Notes under the pieces: model-generated
Told to the model about the DNA's origin: nothing
What the model saw: the letters and a program-made list of their open reading frames with translations, nothing else
The model's database searches: none
Assembly: GCA_002077045.2 (NCBI GenBank)
Contig: KZ111140.1
Location: forward strand, 248,001-312,000
DNA from: Rachicladosporium sp. CCFEE 5018
Taxonomy: Eukaryota > Ascomycota > Dothideomycetes > Cladosporiales > Cladosporiaceae
Direction of reading: 5' to 3'
Length of the DNA: 64,000 nt
Position numbers and translations under genes: made by a program
Shown: positions 40,223 to 52,035 of the stretch, piece by piece
Layout: the number at the start of each line of letters is the position of its first letter
Position numbering within the stretch: position 1 is the stretch's first letter

Positions 40223-40907
40223 GGTGTCGTAGCACTTCAACAAGTAGTTGATAATTAGGCGTGGCAAATGTCGCAGCAATGCGAGAACATAAGATTCTAT
40301 GAATTATGTTTGATATTCTACTTGTACCAATCGTCATAGTCTAGACACCGAGGCTCTGATGTCCTTGACCTACCTGATAGGTCAGATCGCAAGTAGAGCA
40401 CATTGGTAGCGGACTAGCTCCCGCAATATACTCAGGTCAGCTTGCCGTTCGATGACATCTCGGATGAATCGAGGACTCGGTTCGAAGTTACCTCTGACAT
40501 GCTGATGACGGGTGAAGCGTACGGCAGTGAACCTGGTCGTGTGCTCTAGATTACCCGACCGAGGATCCTGGTGGTTAGCAATTGGTTTAATTGGTCTGCT
40601 TCGCACTCACTAACATCCGGACGATCTTATACATCAGTGCCGTCGATTGCGGGGAGTAGCCGGGGTAAATAATTTGGCTGGTTAAGCGACGCCGACACAT
40701 AGGTGATCACCCACGATCACGCATTCCATGACACAGAACATTTATCGCACAGTTCTACACGGTCAAGTAATGCTTGCTTTTGTATCTTCCAACCAGAGTT
40801 GCGTCTCGCCACGGTATATCATCACCTGCCCAGCTGAAAGGCTTCCATATGAGCCACTAGGTCGATGCTGTACATGGCGAAAGCATTTCCAACGAATCGA
40901 ACGCTAT
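40223..40907. other. Intergenic, no gene recognised
   Basis: Equivalent of 22,545-23,224 in arm A; diverged, with no conserved frame. Confidence 0.45.
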
Positions 40908-42817
40908 TCACATCGTACACCTGAAGTGTGGGTTCTGTAAGTCCGTCACATTGTTCTCACCCATCTCTCTTCCCAGCTTCTCTTGCTCTTCCGGCGTGAC
41001 ACCGCTCTCCTTCGCAGCTTTGTCTCGTTTGCGATTCATCCAGACGTAGTACCCTCGCCACGTGCAGATCAGGGCGAACTCGATACCAAGAAAGATCGCT
41101 GCACCGATGGTCCCTGGGATGTAGCGAGGGGCTTTCTTTGCTTTGCAAATCTGGAAGCCGACCATGTTGCCTACGCAGTAACCGATGGAGGTCACGGAAT
41201 AGATGATGGTTTTCTACGCAAGTTAGTCAGATATCAAATGGGCCAGAGCATGGAGATCACTGCCTTTGTACGACCTCCAACATTGCTTGAGATCAACGTC
41301 CACGCCAGGAACAATGCTAGCACAAATGGGACAGTGATCAGGTACAGTCCCCACTTCGTCCACTTGTACGCCGGGTCGTTCGGCAAGAAGGCCAGTCCGA
41401 GAAGTCCGACAAACGGCGGTATGCACGCTGCCGCCATCACGTACATTCGCCGGTTGGGGACCTTTCTTGTGTTCAATCCGACGCCAAGGAAGATGAGAAG
41501 CGAAAACACTACAACAGTCAGCTATGCAATGGTTGGCACTTTCATACTACCCACCTGATCGTGGGATGTCAATAAGCAGCACTTCGAGTTGGGTGAAGCC
41601 AAACGAATTATACATGATGGAAGCGAACTTAGTGAAGGCTCTGTGGATCATCAGCAGATCGACGCGGAAATCACAAGTGCCAGACATACCCATTGAGCAC
41701 GCTGGACAGGAACGCACTGAACAAGCAGAACCAGAGCTGCGGATCTCGGAAGGCGTCAGGAACCTGACGTGCATATCAGTGCCCTCTTTGCATCCTTTCC
41801 GTAGGACCGAGAGGCATACTTGACTCCAGGTCCACTCCACTCCAGTGATATCTCTGCCCACCTTATTCCTCAGGATCCTCGCAGCAGCCATCCACTTCTC
41901 CTCTTTATTCAGCCAGATCACCTCTTTTGGACTGCCCAACAATGCGAAGCAGATTAGTGCAAGCACCACAGTGCAGCTTCCCAAAACCATAGAAATGCCT
42001 CTCCATGGCGCAATGCCGTCATTCTTCTGTGCGTAGCTGCCGATGCCATACGTGACCAGGTTGGCTATGATACCGAAGCCAGCGTTCGCAGACTGCCAAA
42101 ACAGCGCACGAGCAGAGTGCTCTTCTGTACGGTACCATGTGCCGGCCACGAGGACGAAGCCGGGGCTGATGGTGCATTCGAAGAAGCATTGCAGTGCGCG
42201 GATGGCCATGAGATCAGCCCAGTCCTGCGCTGCTGCGATGCTGAAGACGCAAACACCTAGCTTAAGGCTAATTTGCTGCACGTGCGCTGCGTAGCCGTTG
42301 TAGCTTACCCCAGAGTATCATATATATGCTGGGTGACTTGCCTAAGCTCCATCGCTGCAGCAGAAAGTTCGATGGGAACTCGCCGCAGAGGTAGGCGATG
42401 TAGAATATAGTCGTAAGCCAGGAGTACTGCTGACCCACTAGACCGGTATCCGTACGAAGGCTAAAGATGGCTTGCGTGCCGAGCGAGGTCTTGTCGGTCT
42501 GCTGGACGCCGTAGCAGAACCACTACACTGTCGTCAGCAGCTGACATGGTTGAATGAGACGCTGAAAGTACCATCAATGGTAGCAGGTAACGATCGATCT
42601 TCCTCGTCAGCTTCTTCTACTGCTCCAGCTTCTTCTACTGCTCCGGCGTGTAGTCGCTCTCCTTGAACACGTCATTGTCTTTGGTGACGAGTATCACCTC
42701 GCCCTCCGTGAAGTCGCTACCTTTCTCGTCACTCGATATGGTGACTTTTCCAATATCATGGGGAAGAACAGACTTCGCCATGGCCATAGATAACGGGTCT
42801 GGGGTTGACATCGCCAT
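40908..42817 (-). pseudogene. MFS transporter, allantoate-permease-like, broken (arm B)
   Basis: Equivalent of the arm A transporter; starts MAMSTPDPLSMAM at 42817 and ends at 40908. The frames over the membrane part are better kept than in arm A (ANAGFGIIANLVTYGIG is intact). Near the N-terminus, however, the codon after SDYTPEQ is TAG, and an 18-bp tandem duplication repeats it, giving two TAG stops just before KKLTRKIDRYLLPLM. Arm A has TAC at this site, so the ancestor coded Tyr. Translation from a later Met would lose the start of helix 1. Readthrough or an unseen intron cannot be excluded. Confidence 0.72.
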
Positions 42818-43459
42818 CTTGCGATCGTCAACAGAGGAAGAAAGAGGGAGACACGAGGAGGGCAAAGTGGAAGGCTGACAGATACGACTATACTGAAAGC
42901 TTGACCTACCGATCGCCACCAGACAACACTCGGATGGCATCTATGCATTGGCCAAGCCAAACGTCCGCAACTACCATCTCTCAATGCGTACAGGATCGGC
43001 ACTCGTCAGACATCACAACAAACCTTACCTGCTGTTTCGAGACCAATGTGGAGGTGTCGCATGCATTTGTTGGTGAGAAAACCTGATGTCGGACGAGCTC
43101 CAAGTAGCTCCTATCTGTCGACTGATAAAACAAGGTCTCGGCGCTTGGCAAGCAGTAGCTATTGTCTGAGAACCTCATGCTGCGCATTATGCGCATATGT
43201 ATGTCGACGTCGATTGACAGGGTGAGCTGTGATACTGCCGGGTGAACTGCGGGTCTGGAATCAAGTGCTATGCATGCCGCAGATAGTGAAGCTACTACCG
43301 AGCGTCGGCACGAACGAGGCCGATCATTGCTGCGTGAACTTGCGATACGCCTCTAAATCGCTGTCGGCGGAACAATTTAGGTGATCCGGATGCTCAGAGG
43401 CGCTTAATCGAAGCACAGGAAGGCTCTAGATACCCGAGATCCGAGGGTCCGCGTAGGCT
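42818..43459. other. Intergenic, no gene recognised
   Basis: Equivalent of 20,014-20,650. Conserved in blocks only. Confidence 0.45.
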
Positions 43460-45547
43460 TCAAGGCGACTCCATGCTGAATCGGCCTTGCTGCTTTGCGT
43501 TAGCCGCCTCACTCAACGTATGCCTGAACTCTTTCCACAATGCAGTGGTCTGCCCCTCGGCTTCCATGCGGTCGGCAATTCGTCGAGCGTGCTTGCGCTT
43601 CTTTCTCACACTCATCTTATCCCGCTTACGAAGCTGCTCGGGCGAGTTGTATCGTTGCTCAATCCAATCTGAGACGAAATGATAGAGATGCAGCCGCCAA
43701 TGCTGCAGTGCATGTGCCGTTCGTGCGTTGTTCATGCAGAACTTTCCCACATACCAAATATGACTGGCTGGCTTCACCTCGTTGCCCTTGGCGTCGTAGT
43801 CTGGGGTATCATTCGAGTCGCCGGAGGTGGAGCTCGAATCGTCATCTCCGCTGTCCTCTTCGTCGTCGCCATCATCGTTGTCTACGTCGTCCAATGTGTC
43901 TCGATGATAAGGCTTGCCCTGGAACTGCACTTGGTAGGTAGCTGGATGACCAGTCCTGTTACACGCGTCGCACTTATCGTTGAACATGTGCTCTGATTTG
44001 TTCCGATCGAGTCTGTCGTAGGCGATTGCAGGTCGAGAGCGGAAGGCAATGGTGAAGTCAGTCGTCCATGCAGCTGACGCAAACTTGGATCCTACCAACC
44101 CGGAGACTTCGTCGTCCAGCTTGCGGAAGGCGAGTTCGTAGATCTCGTCGTTCATTTGGGGGAACGCTGGATTAATCTTCTTCTGGACCAGCCATTCGAC
44201 GGCGAAATTCCACAATTCCTTCGCTTTCATCGAAGCGTACCGAGTGAATTGTAACGGAATACCTTCGGGTATGCCCAGCTCGTCATCATCACCCTCGTCA
44301 ACCAGGAACTCCTCGTCCTCCTTCTCTACGTGAAACATGGAGCGACTGCTTGTAGGAGCATACACAGCTTCCTCCTCGTCCTCCTCGCCTTGGCCATCAT
44401 CATCATCATCCGCTTCAACTGGTGTCTCGTCACCCTCATCCTCGAAAATGTCGTCGGTAACATTCTCCGAAATGTCTGGCAAATCGCGCTGACTGGATCG
44501 CTTCTGCTTTAGTCTCTCTAGTGCCTTCAATCGGGCGTTCTTTTGTGAACTTTGTGCGCGATGACTACGACCCTCGTCAACATCGCTACTTGGTCCAAGG
44601 AAGTCAAGGTCCTCGTGGAGATCCTCCTGTTCCTGTTGAGTGAGCTGCCGCGAAGGCTTGGACTTGCGACGCCTCGGGGTGAATGGCACAATGTCATCAT
44701 CTTCGTCTTGGACATCATCTGACTCTTCCCCCGGGCCTGTGCGTTTTGATATCGGACGTTCGATGATCTGTACATCATCGTCGCTCACTTCAGCACGCGG
44801 TGGAGAAGAGCTGATGAACGAGGATCGCCTTGTTCGCTTGCGGCTGACCTTGCCACCAGTCGTAGGCATATCTTCTTCACCAGTCTGCTCATCCTCCACG
44901 TCTATCACAGCCGACACTGGTCGTGCTGCTGTCCGGCTTCGAGAACTGTGAACGACGATCATGTCGTCTTCGGAGTCTTCCTCGTTCGTGACGGACCGCT
45001 TCTGAGAGCCCCTTGTGATTCGGCGACCACTCGAGCCCATGAAGCCATCGTCCTTGTGGGCACTGCTCGCCTTCTGCTTCCGGTTGCTCTTGCGCATCAG
45101 CTTGCCTGGCGAAGGGAGCTCATCACTGTCGTCGCTCGAAGCATGCCGTTCTCCGCTTTGTGCACTCAGACCCAAGGGCTGATCCAGATTGATCGGCTGA
45201 TTTGCAGAGCTCAAAGGCACACCGTTGCTGAAGTCCAGCCGTTGCTGCCTAGCAGCTTTCCTCGTCGCTCGGGCCAGACCTTGCTTGGGCGTTGGTTGCA
45301 ATAGCTCGTCGTCGCTGTCCTGCATCGTGGGTCTTCTCGATGCGGACGGAGTGGGTGGTAGGGGATCTCCAACACGACTCACATCCTCTAAGACCTTTCG
45401 ACGCTTCGCGGGCGATCCTTCATAATCGACCGCGGCGGCGCGCTCCTGAATTTGCTGGTGGTAGCCCTTCGAGGCTGGTGACGAGGAGGGCAACGGCGTC
45501 AAGTTCAGCTTGGCCTGCCGCTTTCGAGAGCCAGTGAAGGTAGGCAT
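43460..45547 (-). CDS. DUF4211 acidic nuclear protein (arm B)
   Basis: 695 residues from MPTFTGSRKR (ATG at 45545-45547). An in-frame upstream ATG at 45604 would add 19 residues, but arm A has a stop there, so the inner start is preferred. Organisation as in arm A: basic and Ser/Asp-rich N-terminus, acidic centre, CDACNRTGHPATYQ domain. Differences cluster in the acidic linkers, where short indels occur (for example VQDEDDDIVPF against the longer EDEDEDDDIVPF). Confidence 0.8.
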   Translation of the reverse strand: MPTFTGSRKRQAKLNLTPLPSSSPASKGYHQQIQERAAAVDYEGSPAKRRKVLEDVSRVGDPLPPTPSASRRPTMQDSDDELLQPTPKQGLARATRKAARQQRLDFSNGVPLSSANQPINLDQPLGLSAQSGERHASSDDSDELPSPGKLMRKSNRKQKASSAHKDDGFMGSSGRRITRGSQKRSVTNEEDSEDDMIVVHSSRSRTAARPVSAVIDVEDEQTGEEDMPTTGGKVSRKRTRRSSFISSSPPRAEVSDDDVQIIERPISKRTGPGEESDDVQDEDDDIVPFTPRRRKSKPSRQLTQQEQEDLHEDLDFLGPSSDVDEGRSHRAQSSQKNARLKALERLKQKRSSQRDLPDISENVTDDIFEDEGDETPVEADDDDDGQGEEDEEEAVYAPTSSRSMFHVEKEDEEFLVDEGDDDELGIPEGIPLQFTRYASMKAKELWNFAVEWLVQKKINPAFPQMNDEIYELAFRKLDDEVSGLVGSKFASAAWTTDFTIAFRSRPAIAYDRLDRNKSEHMFNDKCDACNRTGHPATYQVQFQGKPYHRDTLDDVDNDDGDDEEDSGDDDSSSTSGDSNDTPDYDAKGNEVKPASHIWYVGKFCMNNARTAHALQHWRLHLYHFVSDWIEQRYNSPEQLRKRDKMSVRKKRKHARRIADRMEAEGQTTALWKEFRHTLSEAANAKQQGRFSMESP

Positions 45548-45706
45548 GTCCGGTGAGCTTCCGACACGAACTCCTTCACGAGCATGCGTCGGAGCTATGC
45601 ACATAAGCGCATGTTCGAGCTCGGTCGCGAATCGTACAACGAGATAATTAGCTTCAGCAAGAAGTAGCTCCGGAATGACCTTGGTACAATTGAGTGAGTT
45701 GTAGAC

Positions 45707-45760
45707 TCACATGTCGCGTCGGTTTGCTGAGGCGACGCGCCAAAGTTCAGTGACATGTGA
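45707..45760. promoter_or_regulatory. Conserved dyad element with ACGCG/CGCGT boxes (arm B)
   Basis: Inverted copy, identical over 54 bp, of the element at 17,707-17,760, again between aprataxin and DUF4211. See that entry for the symmetric boxes. Confidence 0.6.
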
Positions 45761-46120
45761 CGTAATTACTTTAAGTTAGACATGTACGACCATTCAGTCA
45801 CTTCGAGGTTGCAAGAGTTGAGTATGTAGCTTCACGGCAATAGCAATACGGCTGCCACACTCGACCTCGAATGCGTAGCTCGTTGCGGTATGGAAGGCAA
45901 CATCTAGTACGACGCTCGAAAGCCCTAAACCAGGCTGCGCAGGCAGGAATGGCTCCGGCGAATGCAGCGCACATTCCACATCCTACATCTCCCCCAGCAA
46001 CGCCATCGAAACGAAACGCATGTAAGATGATCTGATACTACCTCTCATTCGGAGCCCTCCCATCAAACCAAGTCCACTCACTCTCATGGTCTGATCATTG
46101 ATCGCGCAGTCACAGAGCTT

Positions 46121-46828
46121 ATGTCCCCAAAGTCCAAAGCCATGAAACCCGATGTCGCCACTGAGAAGTCGAAGGCGATGGGCCGCAGTGGACTTGCAGC
46201 CTACATCAAGGACCCTGACTCCTTCCCATCGAGTCGCGTGATCTATTCAAATGAAAAGTTCGTCGTGATCAACGACGCATATCCGAAATCCATCATCCAC
46301 ACCTTGATACTCCCTCGAGATCTCAAGAAGAGTGTAATGCGGCCGCAGGACGCTTTCGATGATTCGGCTTTCCTGGCAGAGTGCGTTGCAGAAGAGAAGA
46401 AGGTGCGCAAACTCGTTGCAACGGAATTGCGACGGCGGTTTGGCCAACAGAGTGCTTCAGATCGGCCACTCATAGAGGCCTTGGAGTCCGATGACCCGCC
46501 CGAACAGCTGCCTCCAGGGAGAGACTGGGAGAAAGAGGCGGTCAGTGGCATTCACTCCAACCCTTCAATGGGAAAATTGCATATTCATGTTATGAGCAGA
46601 GAGTTCTGCGGGGAAAAGATGAATAAGACGAACCACTATCAGTCGTTTACGACGGATTTTCTGGTTCCCCTAGACCAATTCCCGCTCACCAAGCACGATC
46701 ACCGTCGGCACTATAGTTGGATGCCGGTCGACATGATCTGTTGGAGGTGTGGCAAGAACTTTGGCAATCGCATGTTGAGATTGAAGGAGCATCTTGAGCT
46801 GGAAAAGGATGAGTGGATCAAAGAGTAA
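46121..46828 (+). CDS. HNT3: Aprataxin-like DNA-adenylate hydrolase (arm B)
   Basis: 235 residues, single exon, same domains as the arm A copy: HIT domain with LHIHVMS, then CWRCGKNFG zinc finger. About a dozen substitutions distinguish the two proteins (for example Pro for Ser in NDAYxKS, Lys for Asn before LHIHV), none in a catalytic position. Confidence 0.92.
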   Translation: MSPKSKAMKPDVATEKSKAMGRSGLAAYIKDPDSFPSSRVIYSNEKFVVINDAYPKSIIHTLILPRDLKKSVMRPQDAFDDSAFLAECVAEEKKVRKLVATELRRRFGQQSASDRPLIEALESDDPPEQLPPGRDWEKEAVSGIHSNPSMGKLHIHVMSREFCGEKMNKTNHYQSFTTDFLVPLDQFPLTKHDHRRHYSWMPVDMICWRCGKNFGNRMLRLKEHLELEKDEWIKE

Positions 46829-47441
46829 CGTGTCTGCTCTGGTCCTGGTAGCCATATCCATCGAAGGCTTGCCGTCAGGGATATCGGTCGGAGGTGGATG
46901 TGAGAGGTCACTAAAACGCGGGCAGCTGCATGTTCAGGGGTCGATGTTACACACCGCCAGAAATTAGCGTCATGTTCGTGCCCAACATGGATTCGCAGAA
47001 GTCGGTCTCCTTGAGCGGCAAAGAGGGTGCGGACCGGACCAGTGGCAGGTCCACAGTTGGCGGAAACTTTCGGTGCCTCTGTTGAAGTGCTAGAAGGAAC
47101 CGCAAATCATCTTGGTCTCAATAGGCATTGGCGGCTTCGTCTTCCACAGGCATTGTGGAAGGGTGCCTCGAACGCAGATCGCCACGACAAACGGACGGCA
47201 TTCGGGCTGCGTTCTGTCTCTACGCGTTGTCACATGTATCTTCCCATCGGAATCGACTTCATTACGGTCTTGTGATTGCATGAAGGTGAAGTCGAAGTAA
47301 AGTTAAGGTGTCTTCCAGAGTGGAGGCACAAGAGGCAGGCACGACCCAGGGACGCCCTCACCTCTGACTCCCCGCCTTCACCCTGCCATACCCACATCAA
47401 TTGTCGCATCAACAGTACCTTCGACTCCCCTCCACGACAAT
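46829..47441. other. Intergenic, conserved between arms
   Basis: Equivalent of 16,039-16,651; no gene recognised. Confidence 0.5.
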
Positions 47442-49230
47442 ATGGCAAATTACAGCAACGTCGATTTGCTTGGTCTGGGTAACGGCGACTCAACACACAT
47501 CAACACACCTCATCGAAACGGCATACCTGCAATGGCCAACAACATCACCGGATCAGACCCACTCAGTCTGTGGGAGCGTCACGAAGAACTGAGGCTTGCA
47601 GGCGTGAAGCGGACTGTGCTGCTGGAGGTGAGCAACTTCCATTCGCCACCAAACATGACACCATGGCGCTGATGACCCTTCAGGAAGTCATCACTCGCTA
47701 TGAGAACCTCTCACTGAAGCACGCCGAGCTAGTTCGAGAGCACGATGTTCAGCGCACCTACACCGCCACCGCTCACGCGCGTGAGCAGGGGTTGACGGAA
47801 AACGTGAAGCGCTTGCAATACATACTGGTGGGTAGACAGCTTTCATGACACATTTGCCACCCATGCTGACATCTTGCAGAACCGCGATCCATTCGTCTTA
47901 GTCCTCATCGACGGTGATGGAATGATCTTCAAGGAGTCCTTCCTCCGCGATGGCGAGAAAGGTGGTCGTCAAGCCGCGTTGATCCTCAAGGACGAAGTGA
48001 AGAAGTGGTTCGATCGCAACATACCCGATCCACCCAAGGACTATAAGATCGTGACGCGCATCTATGCGAACGTCAAAGGTCTCGCTGATGCCTGTGTCCG
48101 AGCCGGACTGATTGACCAAGCCTCCACTTTCCAAGACTTTACTCAAGGCTTTACACGCGGCGGCGGCTTGTTCGACTGGGTCGGTGTTGGCAGTGGCAAG
48201 GACAGGGCTGATGTGAAGATCATTGGTGAGTACCGCCTCTGCTCTGAGCTGTCACGCAACGGCGAGCTGACTCTGCGTAGACAACCTGAAGCTGCACCTG
48301 TATGACTATCACTGTCACCAAGTCTTGTTCGGCTGCAGCCACGACAACGGCTTTGCTCGCATGCTCGAGACATATATGGACGATCCTGAAGCACTGGCTC
48401 GCGTAACACTGCTGGAAGGCGTGCCCTTCGAGAAAGAGCTGGCTGATCTGCCCTTCAAGACCACCAGGTTCCCTGGGCTGTTTCGCGGCGACAAGATCAA
48501 CACCACGCCGCCTGACCTACTCAACGGTCAAAGAGGTCGTCAGCTATCCCAGCTGAGTGCCGCTAGTGGTCTCTTGACACCACGCATGGACACGCCAGCT
48601 TCGTTCATTAGCGCATCGAAGATTGGAGATAGCCTGGCGCGTCATGTTGGTCTCCCTCCATTGAACACTTCACGTCGTGCCGACTCCAGCGCCTCGTCGT
48701 CTCTGGTGTCACCAACGGACTCTGTCGACAATTTGATGCTGCAAGACAGCTGGGCTGCCAAAGCGAAGCGTGCCGCGAACCTGCCACCACCAGAGCCAGC
48801 GCCTCGGCCCCTTCAAGGACCAGCTGACATCGTTCGTCGCAACAGAAAAGGCCAACGTATTGACTCCTCCATTGAGTACGAATCCGACGCATTCAGCGTT
48901 GTCAAGAAGCTTAAGCTATGCAACCAACACTACCTCATGCCCGATGGCTGCAACAAGTCGCACAAATGCCACCACCGCCATGACTACAGGCCTACCGAGA
49001 AAGAAACCAAGATACTCAGAGCTGTTGCGCGTGAGACGCCTTGCAAGCGTGGAACGGCGTGCGAGGAGGAAGGGTGCATTCATGGGCATCGTTGCCCATT
49101 TCCGATGGCGACCGAGGGTTCAAATCGTGGAATTGGCTGCTTGAACGGCGAGTCTTGTCGCTTTCCGAGGGAGATGCACGGGATTGTCGATTTGGCTCCA
49201 GTGAGAATGACGAAGATCACGGGCATCTGA
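47442..49230 (+). CDS. CCCH zinc-finger protein, complete (arm B)
   Basis: 541 residues from exons 47442-47627, 47684-47827, 47880-48225 and 48281-49230. After a short N-terminus there is a coiled coil (residues about 40-110). A folded domain follows, with NRDPFVLVLIDGDGMI, DYKIVTRIYANVKGLADAC and FDWVGVGSGKDRADVKI. The early Asp cluster and alternating strands recall NYN/PIN-like nuclease folds, but I cannot prove activity. A disordered linker follows. The C-terminal region has Cys/His clusters (LCNQHYLMPDGC, KCHHRHDYRP, then TPCKRGTACEEEGCIHGHRC) of CCCH type. Such proteins usually bind RNA. The arm A copy is truncated by the gap. Confidence 0.82.
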
Positions 49231-49832
49231 GATTGTCTCTAGGCTTGATCCGAATGCAGATGGTCAAGGGCTGTTGCGGAAGCGGCCTTGAAGCGGTAGC
49301 AATGCAGACAGTATGGCGGCTTCGCGTGAGATCGTCACTGATAATGAAGCCCTTCCGCTTCATCAAACGTAGGGATGCTCCTGTGCTGCCATAGCTGCAG
49401 CTGGAACAGTTGGTCTGCTGCTCACTCTTGGTGTGAGAGGGCATGTCAGTGAAGCTGTCTCTGCTCAGAGCTTGGTGCTCTCACGGACACGGCGATGCAG
49501 CGACTCAGTGCCCGGATAAGCTGATAAGAGCATAACCTGCGGTCCAGAGTTCTGCAGATGCGGAGGTGAATGATGTTGTCGGAATGGAGTGAGGCGCAGT
49601 GCACCTTGGCATGTCGTGCGTTCGATCGTCCCGTTAACTGCACGATACCCCACTGCACAGCCACTCGTACCTGCCTCCTCAGCTTGTGTCTCAGCTCCGG
49701 CGGTACTCGTTCTAGTGGTAGCAAACCAGCGCTACAAAATCCACCTCTTGAACTACGTCTCGTCCGCCTCAAAGAACCGACACTTCACCTCAACTACCAC
49801 CGAACCACGACTATCTCACGACTCTCAACATC
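49231..49832. other. Intergenic after arm B
   Basis: Runs from the CCCH stop to the vWA start. No eIF4B sequence follows here, unlike the arrangement suggested across the gap in arm A. No gene recognised. Confidence 0.5.
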
Positions 49833-52035
49833 ATGGGTGTAAGTGCCAATGCCACCCATTCCGTCCCAGCCGGCAGCATGTCCCACTTCAAGAGGACCCC
49901 ACCAAGCGGCTACGTCAGGCACCTTGGAATTGCTTCAATTGCGGTGGTAGTATAACAAAGGCGCAGAAAGAGGACTAATTGAATGTGTGACAATAGCTCG
50001 CATCGAAACTCGCTGCTGCTCAAGGTGCACCAGGCGGTGCGCCTACGGCAAACTACGGCTCTGCACCGCCCCCCGGTGGCCAACAGCAATACGTGAGTGT
50101 ATTCCGCAAGAGGGACATGTGACGCGGCCTGATTCTGACTTTCCGTGCAGCAAGCGTACCCAGGTCAAGTATGTGAGCTGCTTTCTCTTCCGTTGCTATC
50201 TCACCTACACAAGCTTCACTATCACTGCTGCTATATCATTAATCCTGGACGTTTAATACCGGCGCACTACCAAATTGAGAACCTGATTACCACCGCGTTA
50301 CCCACCCGCGTCGCCTACTACATATGCCCTTAGCTTCGCGACTGGCCGCAGGCGGTCAGCCTCCACCAGGAGGCGCTGCCCCATACCCATCTTCGCCATA
50401 TCCGGCTCCGTTGCAGCCTGGTCGACCGCAACAAGGCGGGTACCAGTCGCCGGCGCCAGGCGGGTATCAGCAGCCTCCTGCGCAAGGTGCATACGGACAG
50501 CAGCAATATCAGCGACCTCCACCGCCTCCACCCGGCCAGTCGACGAGTCCGTACCCCGGGCAAGCTCCTGGGCAATACGGCCAGGCACCGCCATACCCTC
50601 CGGACAACAGTTACGGCGGCGGCTACGTTCGTGATATCCACTTTCGCCGTTGCAGTGTTCACGTGAGGGACCAGAGTATACGCTGACTGTATCTACCACA
50701 GGGCGGCGCACCTCCGCAAGGTCAGCAGGGCTACGGCGCCCCACCTCAGGGCCAGCAAGGCTACGGCGCACCTCAAGGTGGTCAGCAGTATGGTGGACAG
50801 CAACAGCAGTACCCACCTCAGGGTGGCGCAGGCGGAGCTGGCGGCGCTCCTCATGACATCGCCGGATACACGAGACAGCTAGAGCAGGCGATTCAGGAGA
50901 AGCAGCTCCAGCAATTCTACCGTCCAGGCGACCCACGTCTCCCGCAGATCGCTCAGCGGGCAGCTCAGTCGATCGACCGCCTATGCCAAGCATGGAGAAT
51001 TCAGCGCGAGATCGCAGTGGACATAGTACGCCTTGCTCTCTACGACGTGATCGTCTTCATCGATGACAGCGGCTCCATGTCGTTCGAGGAGAACGGCGAG
51101 CGCATCAAGGACTTGCAGCTTATCATGCAGCGTGTCGCATTCGCTGCTACCCTGTTCGATGACGACGGAATCGATATTCGCTTCATGAACGATGAGGAAA
51201 TCCCTCTCAACGCGCTGTCTGGCATTCGCGGCGAGCAGCAGATCAACCAGATCCTCAGCACGAAGAAGTATAAGGGCTTGACGCCATTCGGCACAAAGTT
51301 GCGCGAGAAGGTGGTCGACGGAATCGCCCTGCCGAAGCTCCGCCAGCCGCGCAAGCCGATCCTGATCATTGGCATCACGGATGGACAGCCAGCTGGTGAG
51401 AACCAGAACGCGCTCATCGAGACTATTCGATACGCTATGGGAGCCACCCAGAATCTCGGACCTGGTGCGATTGCCTTCGAGTTCGCGCAAGTCGGGAACG
51501 ACGAGAAGGCGACGCAGTATCTCGCTAAGCTCGACAACGATCCCCAGGTCGGTAGGATGGTCGATTGCACGTCGAGTAAGTTGCGCGCTCTGATTATGCT
51601 TTCTTTCAGTTATGCTTTGTTACCCCAGACTGACACCACCCAGACTACGAGAACGAGTCCGCCGAGATGTCGCGTGCGCAGCCTCCGGTGGACCTCACCC
51701 CCGATCTCTGGATGCTGAAGCTCATTCTCGGTGCCATCGACCCGAGCTACGACACCAAGGACGAGAAGACCAGCATGGCGGGAGGTGCTCCAGGTGGCTA
51801 CGGCGGTGCGCCACCGCAGCAGTATGGTGCGCCTCAGGGCCAGTATCCGCCTCAACAGCAGGGCTATGGTGCTCCACCTCAGCAGGGCGGCTACGGTCAA
51901 CAGCCGCCCCAATACGGCGGTCAGCAGCAGCAGCAGCAGGGAGGACAGTATGGGCGCCCACCACCACCGCAGGGTCAGCAGGGCGGATATCCTGGGCAGG
52001 CGCCTCAGTATGGAGGTGGGCCACCTAGGTACTAG
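49833..52035 (+). CDS. vWA-domain protein with Gly/Gln/Tyr/Pro-rich flanks
   Basis: About 550 residues from six exons (49833-49838, 49997-50092, 50151-50168, 50360-50626, 50702-51575, 51644-52035). The protein begins MGLASKLAAAQG, continues with about 170 residues of Pro/Gln/Gly/Tyr-rich low complexity, then a von Willebrand A domain (about 240-440). Its metal-binding DDSGSMS motif and GITDGQPAGEN are intact. A second Gln/Gly/Tyr-rich tail ends PPRY. Probably a cytosolic adaptor; the substrate is unknown. The low-complexity flanks are prion-like in composition. Donor GTTCGT after exon 4 is non-consensus. Confidence 0.82.

Larger units (their letters stand above)
37505..48029. repeat. Inverted duplication, arm B
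   Basis: Mirror copy of 15,451-26,025. It is the more complete arm: it carries the whole CCCH gene up to 49,230, beyond the point where arm A falls into the gap. Its MFS gene is also broken, but by different lesions. Confidence 0.9.

Noticed and set aside
40470..40500. GGTTCGA-type sequence resembling a tRNA B box
   Set aside because: No matching A box, no cloverleaf arms and no acceptor stem could be drawn; no tRNA is called in the window.
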